NCBI GenBank assembly: GCA_902792435.1
Contig: CADAZN010000018.1
Coordinates: 1-50,099, forward strand
DNA: 50,099 nt
Source of the DNA: an uncultured Bacteroidales bacterium
GTDB taxonomy: Bacteria > Bacteroidota > Bacteroidia > Bacteroidales > Muribaculaceae
Direction: 5' to 3'
The translations under genes were made by a program, and so were the position numbers. The first letter of the stretch is position 1, and every line of letters starts with the position of its first letter. Below the pieces are notes generated by a model. The model was not told where the DNA came from and did not search any database. It saw only the letters and a list, made by a program, of their open reading frames with translations. This document shows positions 15,936 through 23,301 of the stretch, piece after piece.

Positions 15936-17813
15936 CTACTCTTTCTCCAGGTAGGTGTAGCCGTAAAGGCCTGAGCGGTAGTTGCGAACGAACTCGTTGC
16001 CCTCTTCGGCTGTAATCTTCTTGGTACGAATCGACTCAGCCACCCACGACTCAACGTTGCGCACCAATTCCTTGGGACTGAACTGCACGTAGTCGAGCAC
16101 CTCGGCAACTTTTTCGCCATCAATCACCTGGTCAATCTCGTAGTGGTCTTTATAGACATCGATGTGCACAGCATTAGTGTCGCCAAACAGGTTGTGAAGG
16201 TCGCCCAAAATCTCCTGATAAGCACCCACGAGGAACACACCCAAGTAGTAGTGCTCGCCCTCCTTAAGTCCGTGCACAGGCAAGAAATGCGAGAATCCCT
16301 GATTAGAGATAAAGTTGCCTATCTTACCATCGCTGTCGCAAGTGATATCCTGCAAGGTGGCGAAACGGTCGGGGCGCTCGTTAAGGCGACCTAGAGGAAC
16401 CACAGGGAACACCTGGTCGATAGCCCACGAGTCGGGAAGCGACTGGAACAAGGAGAAATTGCAGAAGTACTTCTCAGGAAGCATCTTAGCAACACTGCGC
16501 AACTCTTGTGGCGCATGTTTCATATCACTAACGAGCATATTAACCTCGCGTGCTACGCTCCAGAATAGCTTCTCTACCATAGCTCGTGTGCGCAAGTCAA
16601 GCAAGCCGAGGCAGAATCGGTCAAGAGCCTCTTCCCTGATTTGCAACGCATCGTGCCAGTCCTCAAGAAGCCTAGCCATATTAATCTTGTCGTAGATTTC
16701 GTATAGGTCACGCACGAGCTCGTTCTCATCTTCACGCAGTTGGTCCTTGTCGTCATCCCACTTGGGGAGTCCTGCCGTCTCTAGTACCTCCAACACGAGA
16801 ACAGAGTGATGAGCTGTTAGACTTCGTCCACTCTCGGTGATGATGTTAGGATGCTTAATACCGTTTTTGTTGCACGCATCCACAAGCTGATATACCGAGT
16901 CGTTGACATACTCTTGAATTGAATAGTTCATACTATTCTCACTAGCGCTGTTGCGAGTGCCGTCATAGTCAACACCGAGTCCTCCACCAATGTCGATGAA
17001 GTCGATGTCGAAACCCAACTGCGACAACTGCACATAGAACTGACAGGCTTCGCGCAAGGCATTCTTGATGCGACGAATTTTTGTCACCTGGCTTCCAATG
17101 TGGAAATGGATGAGCTTGAGGCAGTCAACCATTTTCTTGTCTTGGAGATATTCCATGGCGCTTTGCAACTCGCTGGTGTTAAGGCCAAACTTGCTGCGGT
17201 CGCCACCGCTCTCCTCCCACTTGCCGCTGCCACTGCTCGACAGCTTGATGCGAATGCCAACGTTGGGGCGAACGTTCAAGCGCTTGGCAACCGATGTGAT
17301 GAGCTTGAGCTCATTAAGTTTCTCCACAACGAGGAAAATGCGACGTCCCATCTTCTGTGCCAGCAAAGCGAGCTCGATATAGTTTTCGTCCTTATAGCCG
17401 TTACAAATTATGAGCGAGTTCTCGGTAATCTTGCCCATATTCATTGCCAGAACGGCGTGAAGCTCGGGCTTGGAACCTGCTTCCAGACCTATGTTGAACT
17501 TTCGTCCGTGGCTCACAATCTCCTCTACCACGGGCTGCATTTGGTTAACCTTGATGGGATAGATGATAAAGTTCTTTGCCTGATAATCATATTCCTTGGC
17601 TGCTTTCTTAAAGCAGCTCGAAATTTTCTCGATACGATTGTCAAGGATATCAGGGAATCGCAACAGCACGGGTGCGCTGATATTGCGCTGCCTGAGTTCG
17701 TCCATCACTTCCACTAGGTCGACACCAGTATAGGTTTGCTTAGGAGTCACTGTCATGTGCCCTTTATCATTGATTGAGAAATATTTGAGGCCCCAACCAT
17801 TGATATTATACAT
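15936..17813 (-). CDS. speA: Biosynthetic arginine decarboxylase
   Basis: A PLP enzyme of fold III that converts arginine to agmatine, the first step of the agmatine route to putrescine and spermidine. The 625-residue length is usual for SpeA. The PLP lysine motif FIIYPIKVNQ has Lys at residue 88. Other family motifs are IICNGYKDENYI, HFHIGSQVT, IDIGGGLGVDYDGT and ITESGRSLTAHHS. A cluster of Cys/His residues around the C-terminal catalytic CDSDGKIGNFI is also seen. It has a good promoter (17939-17967) and is divergent from the helicase gene. Confidence 0.96.
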   Translation of the reverse strand: MYNINGWGLKYFSINDKGHMTVTPKQTYTGVDLVEVMDELRQRNISAPVLLRFPDILDNRIEKISSCFKKAAKEYDYQAKNFIIYPIKVNQMQPVVEEIVSHGRKFNIGLEAGSKPELHAVLAMNMGKITENSLIICNGYKDENYIELALLAQKMGRRIFLVVEKLNELKLITSVAKRLNVRPNVGIRIKLSSSGSGKWEESGGDRSKFGLNTSELQSAMEYLQDKKMVDCLKLIHFHIGSQVTKIRRIKNALREACQFYVQLSQLGFDIDFIDIGGGLGVDYDGTRNSASENSMNYSIQEYVNDSVYQLVDACNKNGIKHPNIITESGRSLTAHHSVLVLEVLETAGLPKWDDDKDQLREDENELVRDLYEIYDKINMARLLEDWHDALQIREEALDRFCLGLLDLRTRAMVEKLFWSVAREVNMLVSDMKHAPQELRSVAKMLPEKYFCNFSLFQSLPDSWAIDQVFPVVPLGRLNERPDRFATLQDITCDSDGKIGNFISNQGFSHFLPVHGLKEGEHYYLGVFLVGAYQEILGDLHNLFGDTNAVHIDVYKDHYEIDQVIDGEKVAEVLDYVQFSPKELVRNVESWVAESIRTKKITAEEGNEFVRNYRSGLYGYTYLEKE

Positions 17814-17938
17814 CTCGGCGCTGTCCTCTATACGCCACTTGCTAATGCTGCTCGTAGTTGTAGGGTTTTAAGAGGTGAATAAAAGCTTTTTTAATAATCA
17901 CGTAGGTTTGAGACAGTGCTACCATCCCATTTTACTTG

Positions 17939-17967
17939 CAAAAATACAATTAAAAACTTAAAAACAA
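17939..17967 (-). promoter_or_regulatory. Promoter of speA
   Basis: TATTTTTG (17939-17946, minus) with TTG (17965-17967) 18 nt upstream. The leader to the ATG at 17813 is about 120 nt, long enough for control of polyamine synthesis at the RNA level, though I see no known riboswitch. Confidence 0.6.
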
Positions 17968-17989
17968 GAATTTTTCATGAGAAAATACC

Positions 17990-17997
17990 TACCTTTG
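17990..17997 (+). promoter_or_regulatory. Promoter of the DEAD-box helicase
   Basis: TACCTTTG exact -7 box, 30 bp before the ATG at 18028; the two divergent -7 boxes are 43 bp apart. Confidence 0.65.
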
Positions 17998-18027
17998 CAC
18001 CCAAAATAGAAAAATCAACTCTCTATA

Positions 18028-19905
18028 ATGTCAACTTTCAAAGAATTAGGCGTGCGCGACGACCTGCTGCGCGCTATCGAACTGATGGGCTATGAGAAGC
18101 CAATGCCCATCCAGGAAATGGTAATCCCACATTTGCTCAACGAAGAGACCGACGTCGTTGGTCTGGCACAGACCGGCACGGGCAAAACAGCAGCGTTTGG
18201 CCTCCCCATGCTGCAACGCATCGACACCTCGTCACGAGCCACCCAGGCACTAATCCTCGACCCTACCCGCGAACTGTGTCTGCAGACTAAAGCAGACCTG
18301 GAGGACTACTCTCGCTTTGTTGATGGGCTAGAGGTACTTGCTGTGTATGGCGGAGCAAGCATTGAGCCGCAAATTAAGGCAGTGAAGCGTGGGGTTCAAG
18401 TGATTGTCGCTACTCCAGGCCGCCTGCAGGACCTTATCAGGCGTGGTGTAGTGAAACTCGACGACGTGCGCACGGTAATCCTTGACGAGGCCGACGAGAT
18501 GCTCAACATGGGCTTCGTCGACGATATCAACGAAATCTTGAGCCATGTGCCCGACGAGCGCAAAATGCTGCTTTTCAGCGCCACGATGCCCAAAGAGATT
18601 GCCGACATCGCCAAGAACTATATGCACGAGCCAGTAGAGTTTGTGGCTGGCACTCGCAACGAGGGTTCGGCCAATGTGCGCCACCTATACTACATGGTCA
18701 ACGCTCGCGACAAATATCTCGCACTCAAGCGCATTGTGGATTACTTGCCACGCATTTATGGCATCGTCTTTTGCCGCACTCGTGCCAGTGCCCAAGAGGT
18801 TGCGTCGCAGCTTATCCAGGACGGCTATGATGCCGATGCCCTACATGGAGACCTGTCACAGGCTCAGCGCGACGCAGTAATGAAAAAGTTCCGTGAACGC
18901 AATCTGCAACTGCTGGTGGCCACCGACGTGGCGGCCAGAGGCCTTGATGTTAACGACCTCACTCACATCATCAGCTATAGCCTACCCGATGACAATGACA
19001 TCTACAACCATCGCAGTGGTCGTACTGGGCGTGCTGGCAAGACTGGCATCTCTATTGCCATCATCCACAGCCGGGAGCGCAGCAAGCTACGTCAAATTGA
19101 GAAGCACATTGGAAAGGCTTTTGAGCGCCGCGAAGTGCCAAAGGCCGAGGAAATCATCGAGAAACAGCTTTTCAACCTCGCCGACCGTCTCGAGAACGTG
19201 GAGGTGCGTGAGGAAGAGATTGCTCCCTACCTGCCTAACGTGCTCAAAAAACTCTCGTGGCTCAGCGGTGAGGACGTCATAAAGCGCCTGCTCTCGCTTG
19301 AGTTCAACCGAATGCTCGACTACTACAAGAAAGCTCCAGTGCTTGACATCGTGCCCGAAAAGAAAGAGCGCAAACGTGGCGAGAAACAGCCGCGCAACGA
19401 GCGCAACCGCAAGCCCAACGGCGAGAAGGACCGTCGCACTGGCGAGGAAGGCTATGACCGCGTGTTCATTAATGTGGGCAAGGCCCATGGTTTCTATGCC
19501 CCCGACCTTATTCGCCTCATTAACACAAACGCATCGGGCCAGCACATTGGCATTGGGCGCATCGACTTGTTAACCAACTATTCGCTATTTGACGTGCAAC
19601 AGGGAGAAGCCCATAAGGTCATCAACGCATTGCGCAACAGCGAGTTTTACGGCAAGCGACTCTATCTTGAGATTGCCGATGCTCACAAAGACTATGCCGC
19701 CATCAGCTTAGAGGGAGAGGTGACGAAAAATCGCGCCGAGCGCAGGCGATTGAAATTTGAGGCAATGGGACGCGAGCAGCATCGACGCAACGAGCGCCGC
19801 ACCCGTCGCGATGCCGAGCGTGGCTTCAAGGGCCGTGGCAAGAAGAATGAGGAACCTGCCGGCAACTACGACAAGTTCATGAAAAAATCACGCAGAAAGA
19901 AATAA
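18028..19905 (+). CDS. deaD: DEAD-box ATP-dependent RNA helicase with DbpA-like C-terminus
   Basis: A 625-residue RNA helicase. It has the Q motif (GYEKPMPIQEMVIP), Walker A AQTGTGKTAAFG (about 47-58), PTRELC, VATPGR, DEAD box VILDEADEML, FSATMP, and the second RecA domain with ATDVAARGLDV and HRSGRTGRAGKTG. After a basic linker (KKERKRGEKQPRNERNRKP) comes a DbpA-type RNA-binding fold (RVFINVGKAHGFYAPDLIRL ... LYLEIAD), then an Arg-rich tail. This is the DeaD/CsdA type that acts in ribosome assembly and cold response. Symbol assigned by architecture. Confidence 0.93.
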   Translation: MSTFKELGVRDDLLRAIELMGYEKPMPIQEMVIPHLLNEETDVVGLAQTGTGKTAAFGLPMLQRIDTSSRATQALILDPTRELCLQTKADLEDYSRFVDGLEVLAVYGGASIEPQIKAVKRGVQVIVATPGRLQDLIRRGVVKLDDVRTVILDEADEMLNMGFVDDINEILSHVPDERKMLLFSATMPKEIADIAKNYMHEPVEFVAGTRNEGSANVRHLYYMVNARDKYLALKRIVDYLPRIYGIVFCRTRASAQEVASQLIQDGYDADALHGDLSQAQRDAVMKKFRERNLQLLVATDVAARGLDVNDLTHIISYSLPDDNDIYNHRSGRTGRAGKTGISIAIIHSRERSKLRQIEKHIGKAFERREVPKAEEIIEKQLFNLADRLENVEVREEEIAPYLPNVLKKLSWLSGEDVIKRLLSLEFNRMLDYYKKAPVLDIVPEKKERKRGEKQPRNERNRKPNGEKDRRTGEEGYDRVFINVGKAHGFYAPDLIRLINTNASGQHIGIGRIDLLTNYSLFDVQQGEAHKVINALRNSEFYGKRLYLEIADAHKDYAAISLEGEVTKNRAERRRLKFEAMGREQHRRNERRTRRDAERGFKGRGKKNEEPAGNYDKFMKKSRRKK

Positions 19906-19920
19906 GATTGACTTTGAGTG

Positions 19921-19956
19921 AAAAAGAATAGCTAGGCGCGCCTAGCTATTCTTTTT
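19921..19956. terminator. 36-bp perfect palindrome, bidirectional terminator
   Basis: AAAAAGAATAGCTAGGCG followed by its exact reverse complement. The A- and T-runs on its two sides make it a terminator for both the helicase (plus) and the glycosyltransferase (minus). It covers the last codons and stop of the glycosyltransferase. Confidence 0.92.
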
Positions 19957-20688
19957 TATTCCTAGTTTTCGCCCTAAATGGCGTAGGGTAAATTTCAGGT
20001 GCCGCAGCATTGTGGGCACAGTGCCGTAGTAGTGGCACATGATGCGGTAGCGCTCCTTGAGTGAGCGTTTGTGATTCTTGGCGGTGAGACCGTCGGTAAG
20101 GAAACTGATGATTGGTGTGTCGCCCACATAGGCATTGTTGCCACTCTTGCGCAGCACCTTAATGCACCAGTCATAGTCGGCGCTGAAGCGGTAGTTCATA
20201 TCGTAATGAGGGCACAACTCACGGCGTGCGATAAACGCCTGATGGCACACAAGCATTCCATTTTTAAAGCTCTCCCAATCGAGGTGCTCGGGAGCGGTGA
20301 GATGGCGCATCCCAACCACTTTTCGGGTCGCATCAACGAGCTGCGTCTGACCATAAATAACATCGGGCTTGTATTGCGCTTTCAAAGCGATGTGCGCCAA
20401 TGTCTCAGCACTAGCAAAAGCATCGCCAGCATTCAAGAAAATGAGGTAATCTCCCTTGGCGCGGTCTATAGCTTTGTTCATCGCATCATAGAGCCCCTTG
20501 TCGGGCTCACTCCATACCACAGTTCCCGCTATTGCTGCCTTGCCAACAAGCTGTAGCGTGTCATCGCTCGAGGCACCATCGATGATGAGATATTCAAAAT
20601 CACGGAACGATTGCTCTGCCACACTCTTGAGCGTTGGGGGCAGCACTTCGGCCGCATTATAGGTTACTGTTATAATTGAGAAAAGCAC
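19942..20688 (-). CDS. Family 2 glycosyltransferase
   Basis: A 248-residue GT-A-fold enzyme. It opens with LFSIITVTYNAAEVLPPTLK, then DFEYLIIDGASSDDTL (nucleotide-sugar binding) and DKGLYDAMNKAIDRAKGDYL, with FLNAGDAF as the metal-binding DxD-like site. FSADYDWCIKVLRK follows near residue 165. It probably transfers a hexose to a cell-surface glycan; donor and acceptor are unknown. The start is GTG at 20688, 7 nt below a TAAATTTG -7 box. It stands alone, not in a visible polysaccharide cluster. Its last codons lie in the terminator palindrome. Confidence 0.88.
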   Translation of the reverse strand: MLFSIITVTYNAAEVLPPTLKSVAEQSFRDFEYLIIDGASSDDTLQLVGKAAIAGTVVWSEPDKGLYDAMNKAIDRAKGDYLIFLNAGDAFASAETLAHIALKAQYKPDVIYGQTQLVDATRKVVGMRHLTAPEHLDWESFKNGMLVCHQAFIARRELCPHYDMNYRFSADYDWCIKVLRKSGNNAYVGDTPIISFLTDGLTAKNHKRSLKERYRIMCHYYGTVPTMLRHLKFTLRHLGRKLGIKKNS

Positions 20689-20695
20689 GAGAGAA

Positions 20696-20703
20696 CAAAT
20701 TTA
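20696..20703 (-). promoter_or_regulatory. Promoter of the glycosyltransferase, nearly leaderless
   Basis: TAAATTTG on the minus strand ends 7 nt before the GTG start, so the predicted mRNA would begin at or within a few bases of the start codon. Confidence 0.5.
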
Positions 20704-20732
20704 TGGATGAATTAACAAGTAAAAGTGAATTA

Positions 20733-21122
20733 CTACCAACCAAAGATATTTCTAAAAACCACCCAAGCGACTACTACCACTATCAGAATGGCAATACTAA
20801 TAGGATGATTGAGAGCATTATCAAAGCCAGGCCACCGTTTCTTGAAAATATCGGCAATAAAGTATAGGCCTATCAATGGTAGGGCAACTAGCAACAAAGC
20901 ATTGTAATGGGCTGCTCTTGCAAAGTCGGCATTGAGCATGGCATGGATGGCGCGTTGAGTGCCACATCCTGGACACTTGAGGCCAAACAGAGAGTAGAAA
21001 GGGCATTTGGGAAAGAACTTGCTCAGTTCAGGGTTAGATGGATCGTAATAGAAATAGACCCACACTCCCACCAGTACAACAAATGCTGCAAGTACAGTCA
21101 GGACTACCCTTTTGGTGCTCAT
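20733..21122 (-). CDS. DUF2752 family membrane protein
   Basis: 129 residues with an N-terminal TM (about 7-25), the conserved Cys-rich FPKCPFYSLFGLKCPGCGTQRA loop (about 37-58, the DUF2752 signature CPGCGxxRA), an inner helix with HYNALLLVALPLIGLYFIAD and a C-terminal TM (about 102-124). The biochemical role of the family is unknown. It lies 35 bp downstream of the GYF/CD225-like gene, a pairing I expect in Bacteroidales, and they form an operon. Confidence 0.82.
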   Translation of the reverse strand: MSTKRVVLTVLAAFVVLVGVWVYFYYDPSNPELSKFFPKCPFYSLFGLKCPGCGTQRAIHAMLNADFARAAHYNALLLVALPLIGLYFIADIFKKRWPGFDNALNHPISIAILIVVVVAWVVFRNIFGW

Positions 21123-21157
21123 GCAATTAAGCTATGTTGCTGTTAAAAAAGATAGGG

Positions 21158-21814
21158 TCACACTCCCATTTTTACAAAGCTCATGGCGCACGAAAGCGGC
21201 ATTGAAATTATACCGAGCATGATGGAAATAATAACCGCCCATGCTCCATAGTCGCTCATTCGTTGAGCTTTCTTATAATTGCCTTCGCGGTAGTACTTTT
21301 TAGTCATGAAAGCAAATACAATACCCACAATGCCTGGTATTGAACAGCATAACAATGTCGCAATAATGGCCCAAACCAAATTGGTTGGCGGACAATCAGG
21401 AACTTGCTCTGCCTCAACAGGCATAGCTTGCTGAGTAGCATAGGCCTGAGGTCCAGCATAGGGTTCTGCCATTACAGGGCCATTAGCATCATGAATAACA
21501 TTATCTAGTTCTGGAACCTCATCGGGAATAGAGGCACCATTGGTATCTTGCATTGATGAAGGCAATGTTGCGTCTGGATTGACTACAACTTCTGATTCCT
21601 CGTTATCATCCTGAGGCAACTCTGGCACTATTTCGTCAATAACATTGTTGCCATTGAGCATATCGTTAAGCTCAGGGACTGAAGTGATTTTAACCCAGTC
21701 GGGGAGGCCGCTATGCCACACATAAGCCGAGTCGTCAAGACCCAACTTTGACAATTCTTCTAACGACATGGGGCCTTGTTGTGTACCTTTAAAATTTATC
21801 CAATATTGCCGCAT
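21158..21814 (-). CDS. GYF-domain / CD225-type membrane protein
   Basis: 218 residues. The N-terminus is a GYF_2 domain (YWINFKGTQQGPMSLEELSK ... YVWHSGLPDWVKITSVPEL, about 4-50). An acidic, Pro-rich linker (about 58-140) follows. The C-terminal CD225/dispanin-like region (about 143-215) has LVWAIIATLLCCSIPGIVGI, the motif AxMTKKYYREGNYKKAQRMS and a second TM. Proteins with this layout sit in the inner membrane with unknown function. The promoter TACCTTTG at 21841 precedes it. Confidence 0.82.
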   Translation of the reverse strand: MRQYWINFKGTQQGPMSLEELSKLGLDDSAYVWHSGLPDWVKITSVPELNDMLNGNNVIDEIVPELPQDDNEESEVVVNPDATLPSSMQDTNGASIPDEVPELDNVIHDANGPVMAEPYAGPQAYATQQAMPVEAEQVPDCPPTNLVWAIIATLLCCSIPGIVGIVFAFMTKKYYREGNYKKAQRMSDYGAWAVIISIMLGIISMPLSCAMSFVKMGV

Positions 21815-21840
21815 ATTATCAATTATTTATAAAACTATTG

Positions 21841-21848
21841 CAAAGGTA
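21841..21848 (-). promoter_or_regulatory. Promoter of the GYF/CD225-DUF2752 operon
   Basis: TACCTTTG on the minus strand, an exact -7 box, 26 bp before the ATG at 21814. Confidence 0.6.
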
Positions 21849-21941
21849 GTAAATAGTTTTTATTTCTCACTAAAAAGTTGATTGTTTTTTTAAAACTACC
21901 ATGTAAATGATAGAACATAATGTCATTTCAAAAAAGTTTTG

Positions 21942-21949
21942 TAAATTTG
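21942..21949 (+). promoter_or_regulatory. Promoter of the propeptide-like gene, leaderless
   Basis: TAAATTTG ends 4 bp before the ATG at 21954, so transcription should begin at or beside the start codon (a second ATG at 21957 is also available). Confidence 0.6.
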
Positions 21950-21953
21950 CAAC

Positions 21954-22307
21954 ATGATGAAACGCTTAATAATATTATCTTTATTATTGGCCACCTTAGC
22001 ATTAACACTTGATGCTCGCGTGGTTAGGCCCATAAGACCCAGGCCTGGCCAAGAAGTACCCGGCAAGCCACAAAAGCTTCACAGCGACAACACCCTCATC
22101 ATCTTTTATGACAGCAAGAGTGGGAAAAAGACGCTCATGAAGGCTATAAAAAAATATGGCGCCACCGTTATTTATGATTATAAAAACATTAGTTCCATTT
22201 CCATAAAGCTGCCCGAAGGCAAGAATGTAGACGAGGCAAAGGCTCACTTCGAAAAAGTGAAAGGCGTGATCCAAGTCGACTATGACAAAATAATGCGAAT
22301 CATGTAA
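21954..22307 (+). CDS. Secreted stand-alone subtilase-propeptide-like protein
   Basis: 117 residues: a signal peptide (about 1-21, ending LDA), a short RP-rich linker (RVVRPIRPRPGQEVPGKP), then an approximately 75-residue domain. Its pattern (NTLIIFYDSKSGKKTLMKAI, GATVIYDYKNISSISIKLPE, AHFEKVKGVIQVDYD) resembles the alpha-beta propeptide/inhibitor I9 fold of subtilisin-type proteases (GA-x-V-x-x-x-Y-x-x-I, then V-x-x-V-x-x-D). No protease domain follows. It could be a periplasmic protease inhibitor or chaperone. This is a fold guess from pattern only. Confidence 0.5.
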   Translation: MMKRLIILSLLLATLALTLDARVVRPIRPRPGQEVPGKPQKLHSDNTLIIFYDSKSGKKTLMKAIKKYGATVIYDYKNISSISIKLPEGKNVDEAKAHFEKVKGVIQVDYDKIMRIM

Positions 22308-22310
22308 AAA

Positions 22311-22398
22311 AGTAACAAGTAACAAGTGAGAAGTAACAAGTAACAAGTGAGAAGTGAGAAGTAACAAGTGAGAAGTAACAAGTGAGAAGTAACAAGTA
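22311..22398. repeat. Array of 12 heptamers (AGTAACA / AGTGAGA)
   Basis: From 22311 the sequence is 12 exact 7-bp units of two kinds, A = AGTAACA and B = AGTGAGA, in the order A A B A A B B A B A B A, then AGTA. It fills the gap between the propeptide-like gene and the four-helix-bundle gene. Confidence 0.98.
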
Positions 22399-22406
22399 AA
22401 TTATAG

Positions 22407-22760
22407 ATGGAAGGTGAAGACATTAAAGTGATAAAGACAAGACAATTCGGCAAAAGAATTATAAGTCTTTATAAGTTTTTATCTAACAAAAAGATAGATG
22501 TTATAAGTAGGCAAATTTTGCGTAGTGGAACATCTATTGGCGCTAATGTTTCCGAGTCCGTATTCTCAGAGAGCAGAATTGATTTTAGGCATAAAATAGC
22601 TATTGCTTTAAAGGAGACGAACGAAACATTATATTGGTTAGACTTGCTTAATCATGGCGATTATATCACCAATGAACAATATAACTCTTTAAGGGATGAT
22701 TGTTCTGAAATATTAAAAATTCTTCAAGCAATAATTAAATCATCAAAAAGTAACGATTAA
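22407..22760 (+). CDS. Four-helix-bundle protein (S23/IVP family)
   Basis: 117 residues, all-helical, with the family landmarks: near the N-terminus VIKTRQFGKRIISLYKFL, then RQILRSGTSIGANVSESVFS (the conserved R-x-S-x-S-I-x-x-N-I/V-x-E block, about 38-56), then FRHKIAIALKETNETLYWLD. This family includes the protein in 23S rRNA intervening sequences and the DGR accessory Avd-like proteins, and its function in free-standing form is unknown. It is much more AT-rich than its neighbours and flanked by inverted heptamer arrays, which suggests acquisition as a unit. Confidence 0.85.
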   Translation: MEGEDIKVIKTRQFGKRIISLYKFLSNKKIDVISRQILRSGTSIGANVSESVFSESRIDFRHKIAIALKETNETLYWLDLLNHGDYITNEQYNSLRDDCSEILKILQAIIKSSKSND

Positions 22761-22776
22761 ATCTATAATTTCTTTA

Positions 22777-22797
22777 TTACTTTTTACTTGTTACTTA
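22777..22797. repeat. Inverted heptamer array after the four-helix-bundle gene
   Basis: Three consecutive heptamers TTACTTT, TTACTTG, TTACTTA. Their reverse complement (TAAGTAA, CAAGTAA, AAAGTAA) is the same family as the upstream array, in opposite orientation. Confidence 0.85.
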
Positions 22798-22810
22798 ATA
22801 TACTTAAAAA

Positions 22811-23296
22811 ATGATGAAAACAAAGATAATATTCATTTGCTTGGGTAACATTTGCAGGTCACCGGCTGCTCAGGGAGTGATGCAGCGATTGGTCGAGGAA
22901 CGTGGAATGGACGACAAGTTTGAGATTGACTCTGCGGGGACCTATAGTGGTCATCATGGCCAACTACCCGACCCGCGCATGCGCCGTCATGCGAGCCGCC
23001 GCGGCTATAACCTCACCCATCGCGCGCGCCCAATCACAAGCGATGACCTTGACTACTTTGACATTATCGTGGCTATGGATGAGAGCAACCGTCGCAGCAT
23101 CGCCAGCATGTGCGCCACGCTCGAGCAGGAGAGAAAAATTGTGATGATGGGTGACTACATCGTAAAGATGCGCGCACACTACGACTATGTGCCAGACCCA
23201 TATTACGAGGGAGCCGAAGGCTTTGAACTGGCCCTTGACTTACTCGAAGACGCCTGTGGAAATCTACTTAATGACATTATCAACAATAAAATATAA
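22811..23296 (+). CDS. Low-molecular-weight protein tyrosine phosphatase
   Basis: 161 residues. The P-loop CLGNICRSP at residues 10-18 gives the CX5R signature (Cys10 nucleophile, Arg16) and the general acid lies in the DP loop (VPDPYYEG, about residue 125). Family motifs SAGTYSGHHG, RARPITSDD and the terminal helix are present. It could act on tyrosine-phosphorylated proteins or on arsenate-like substrates; the former fits the sequence. Starts at either of the two adjacent Met codons. GH20 begins 5 bp later, so the two are one operon. Confidence 0.93.
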   Translation: MMKTKIIFICLGNICRSPAAQGVMQRLVEERGMDDKFEIDSAGTYSGHHGQLPDPRMRRHASRRGYNLTHRARPITSDDLDYFDIIVAMDESNRRSIASMCATLEQERKIVMMGDYIVKMRAHYDYVPDPYYEGAEGFELALDLLEDACGNLLNDIINNKI

Positions 23297-23301
23297 TTGC
23301 A

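Noticed and set aside
22311-22398. Possible CRISPR array
   Set aside because: Units are 7 bp with no spacers and no cas genes; it is a simple heptamer array.
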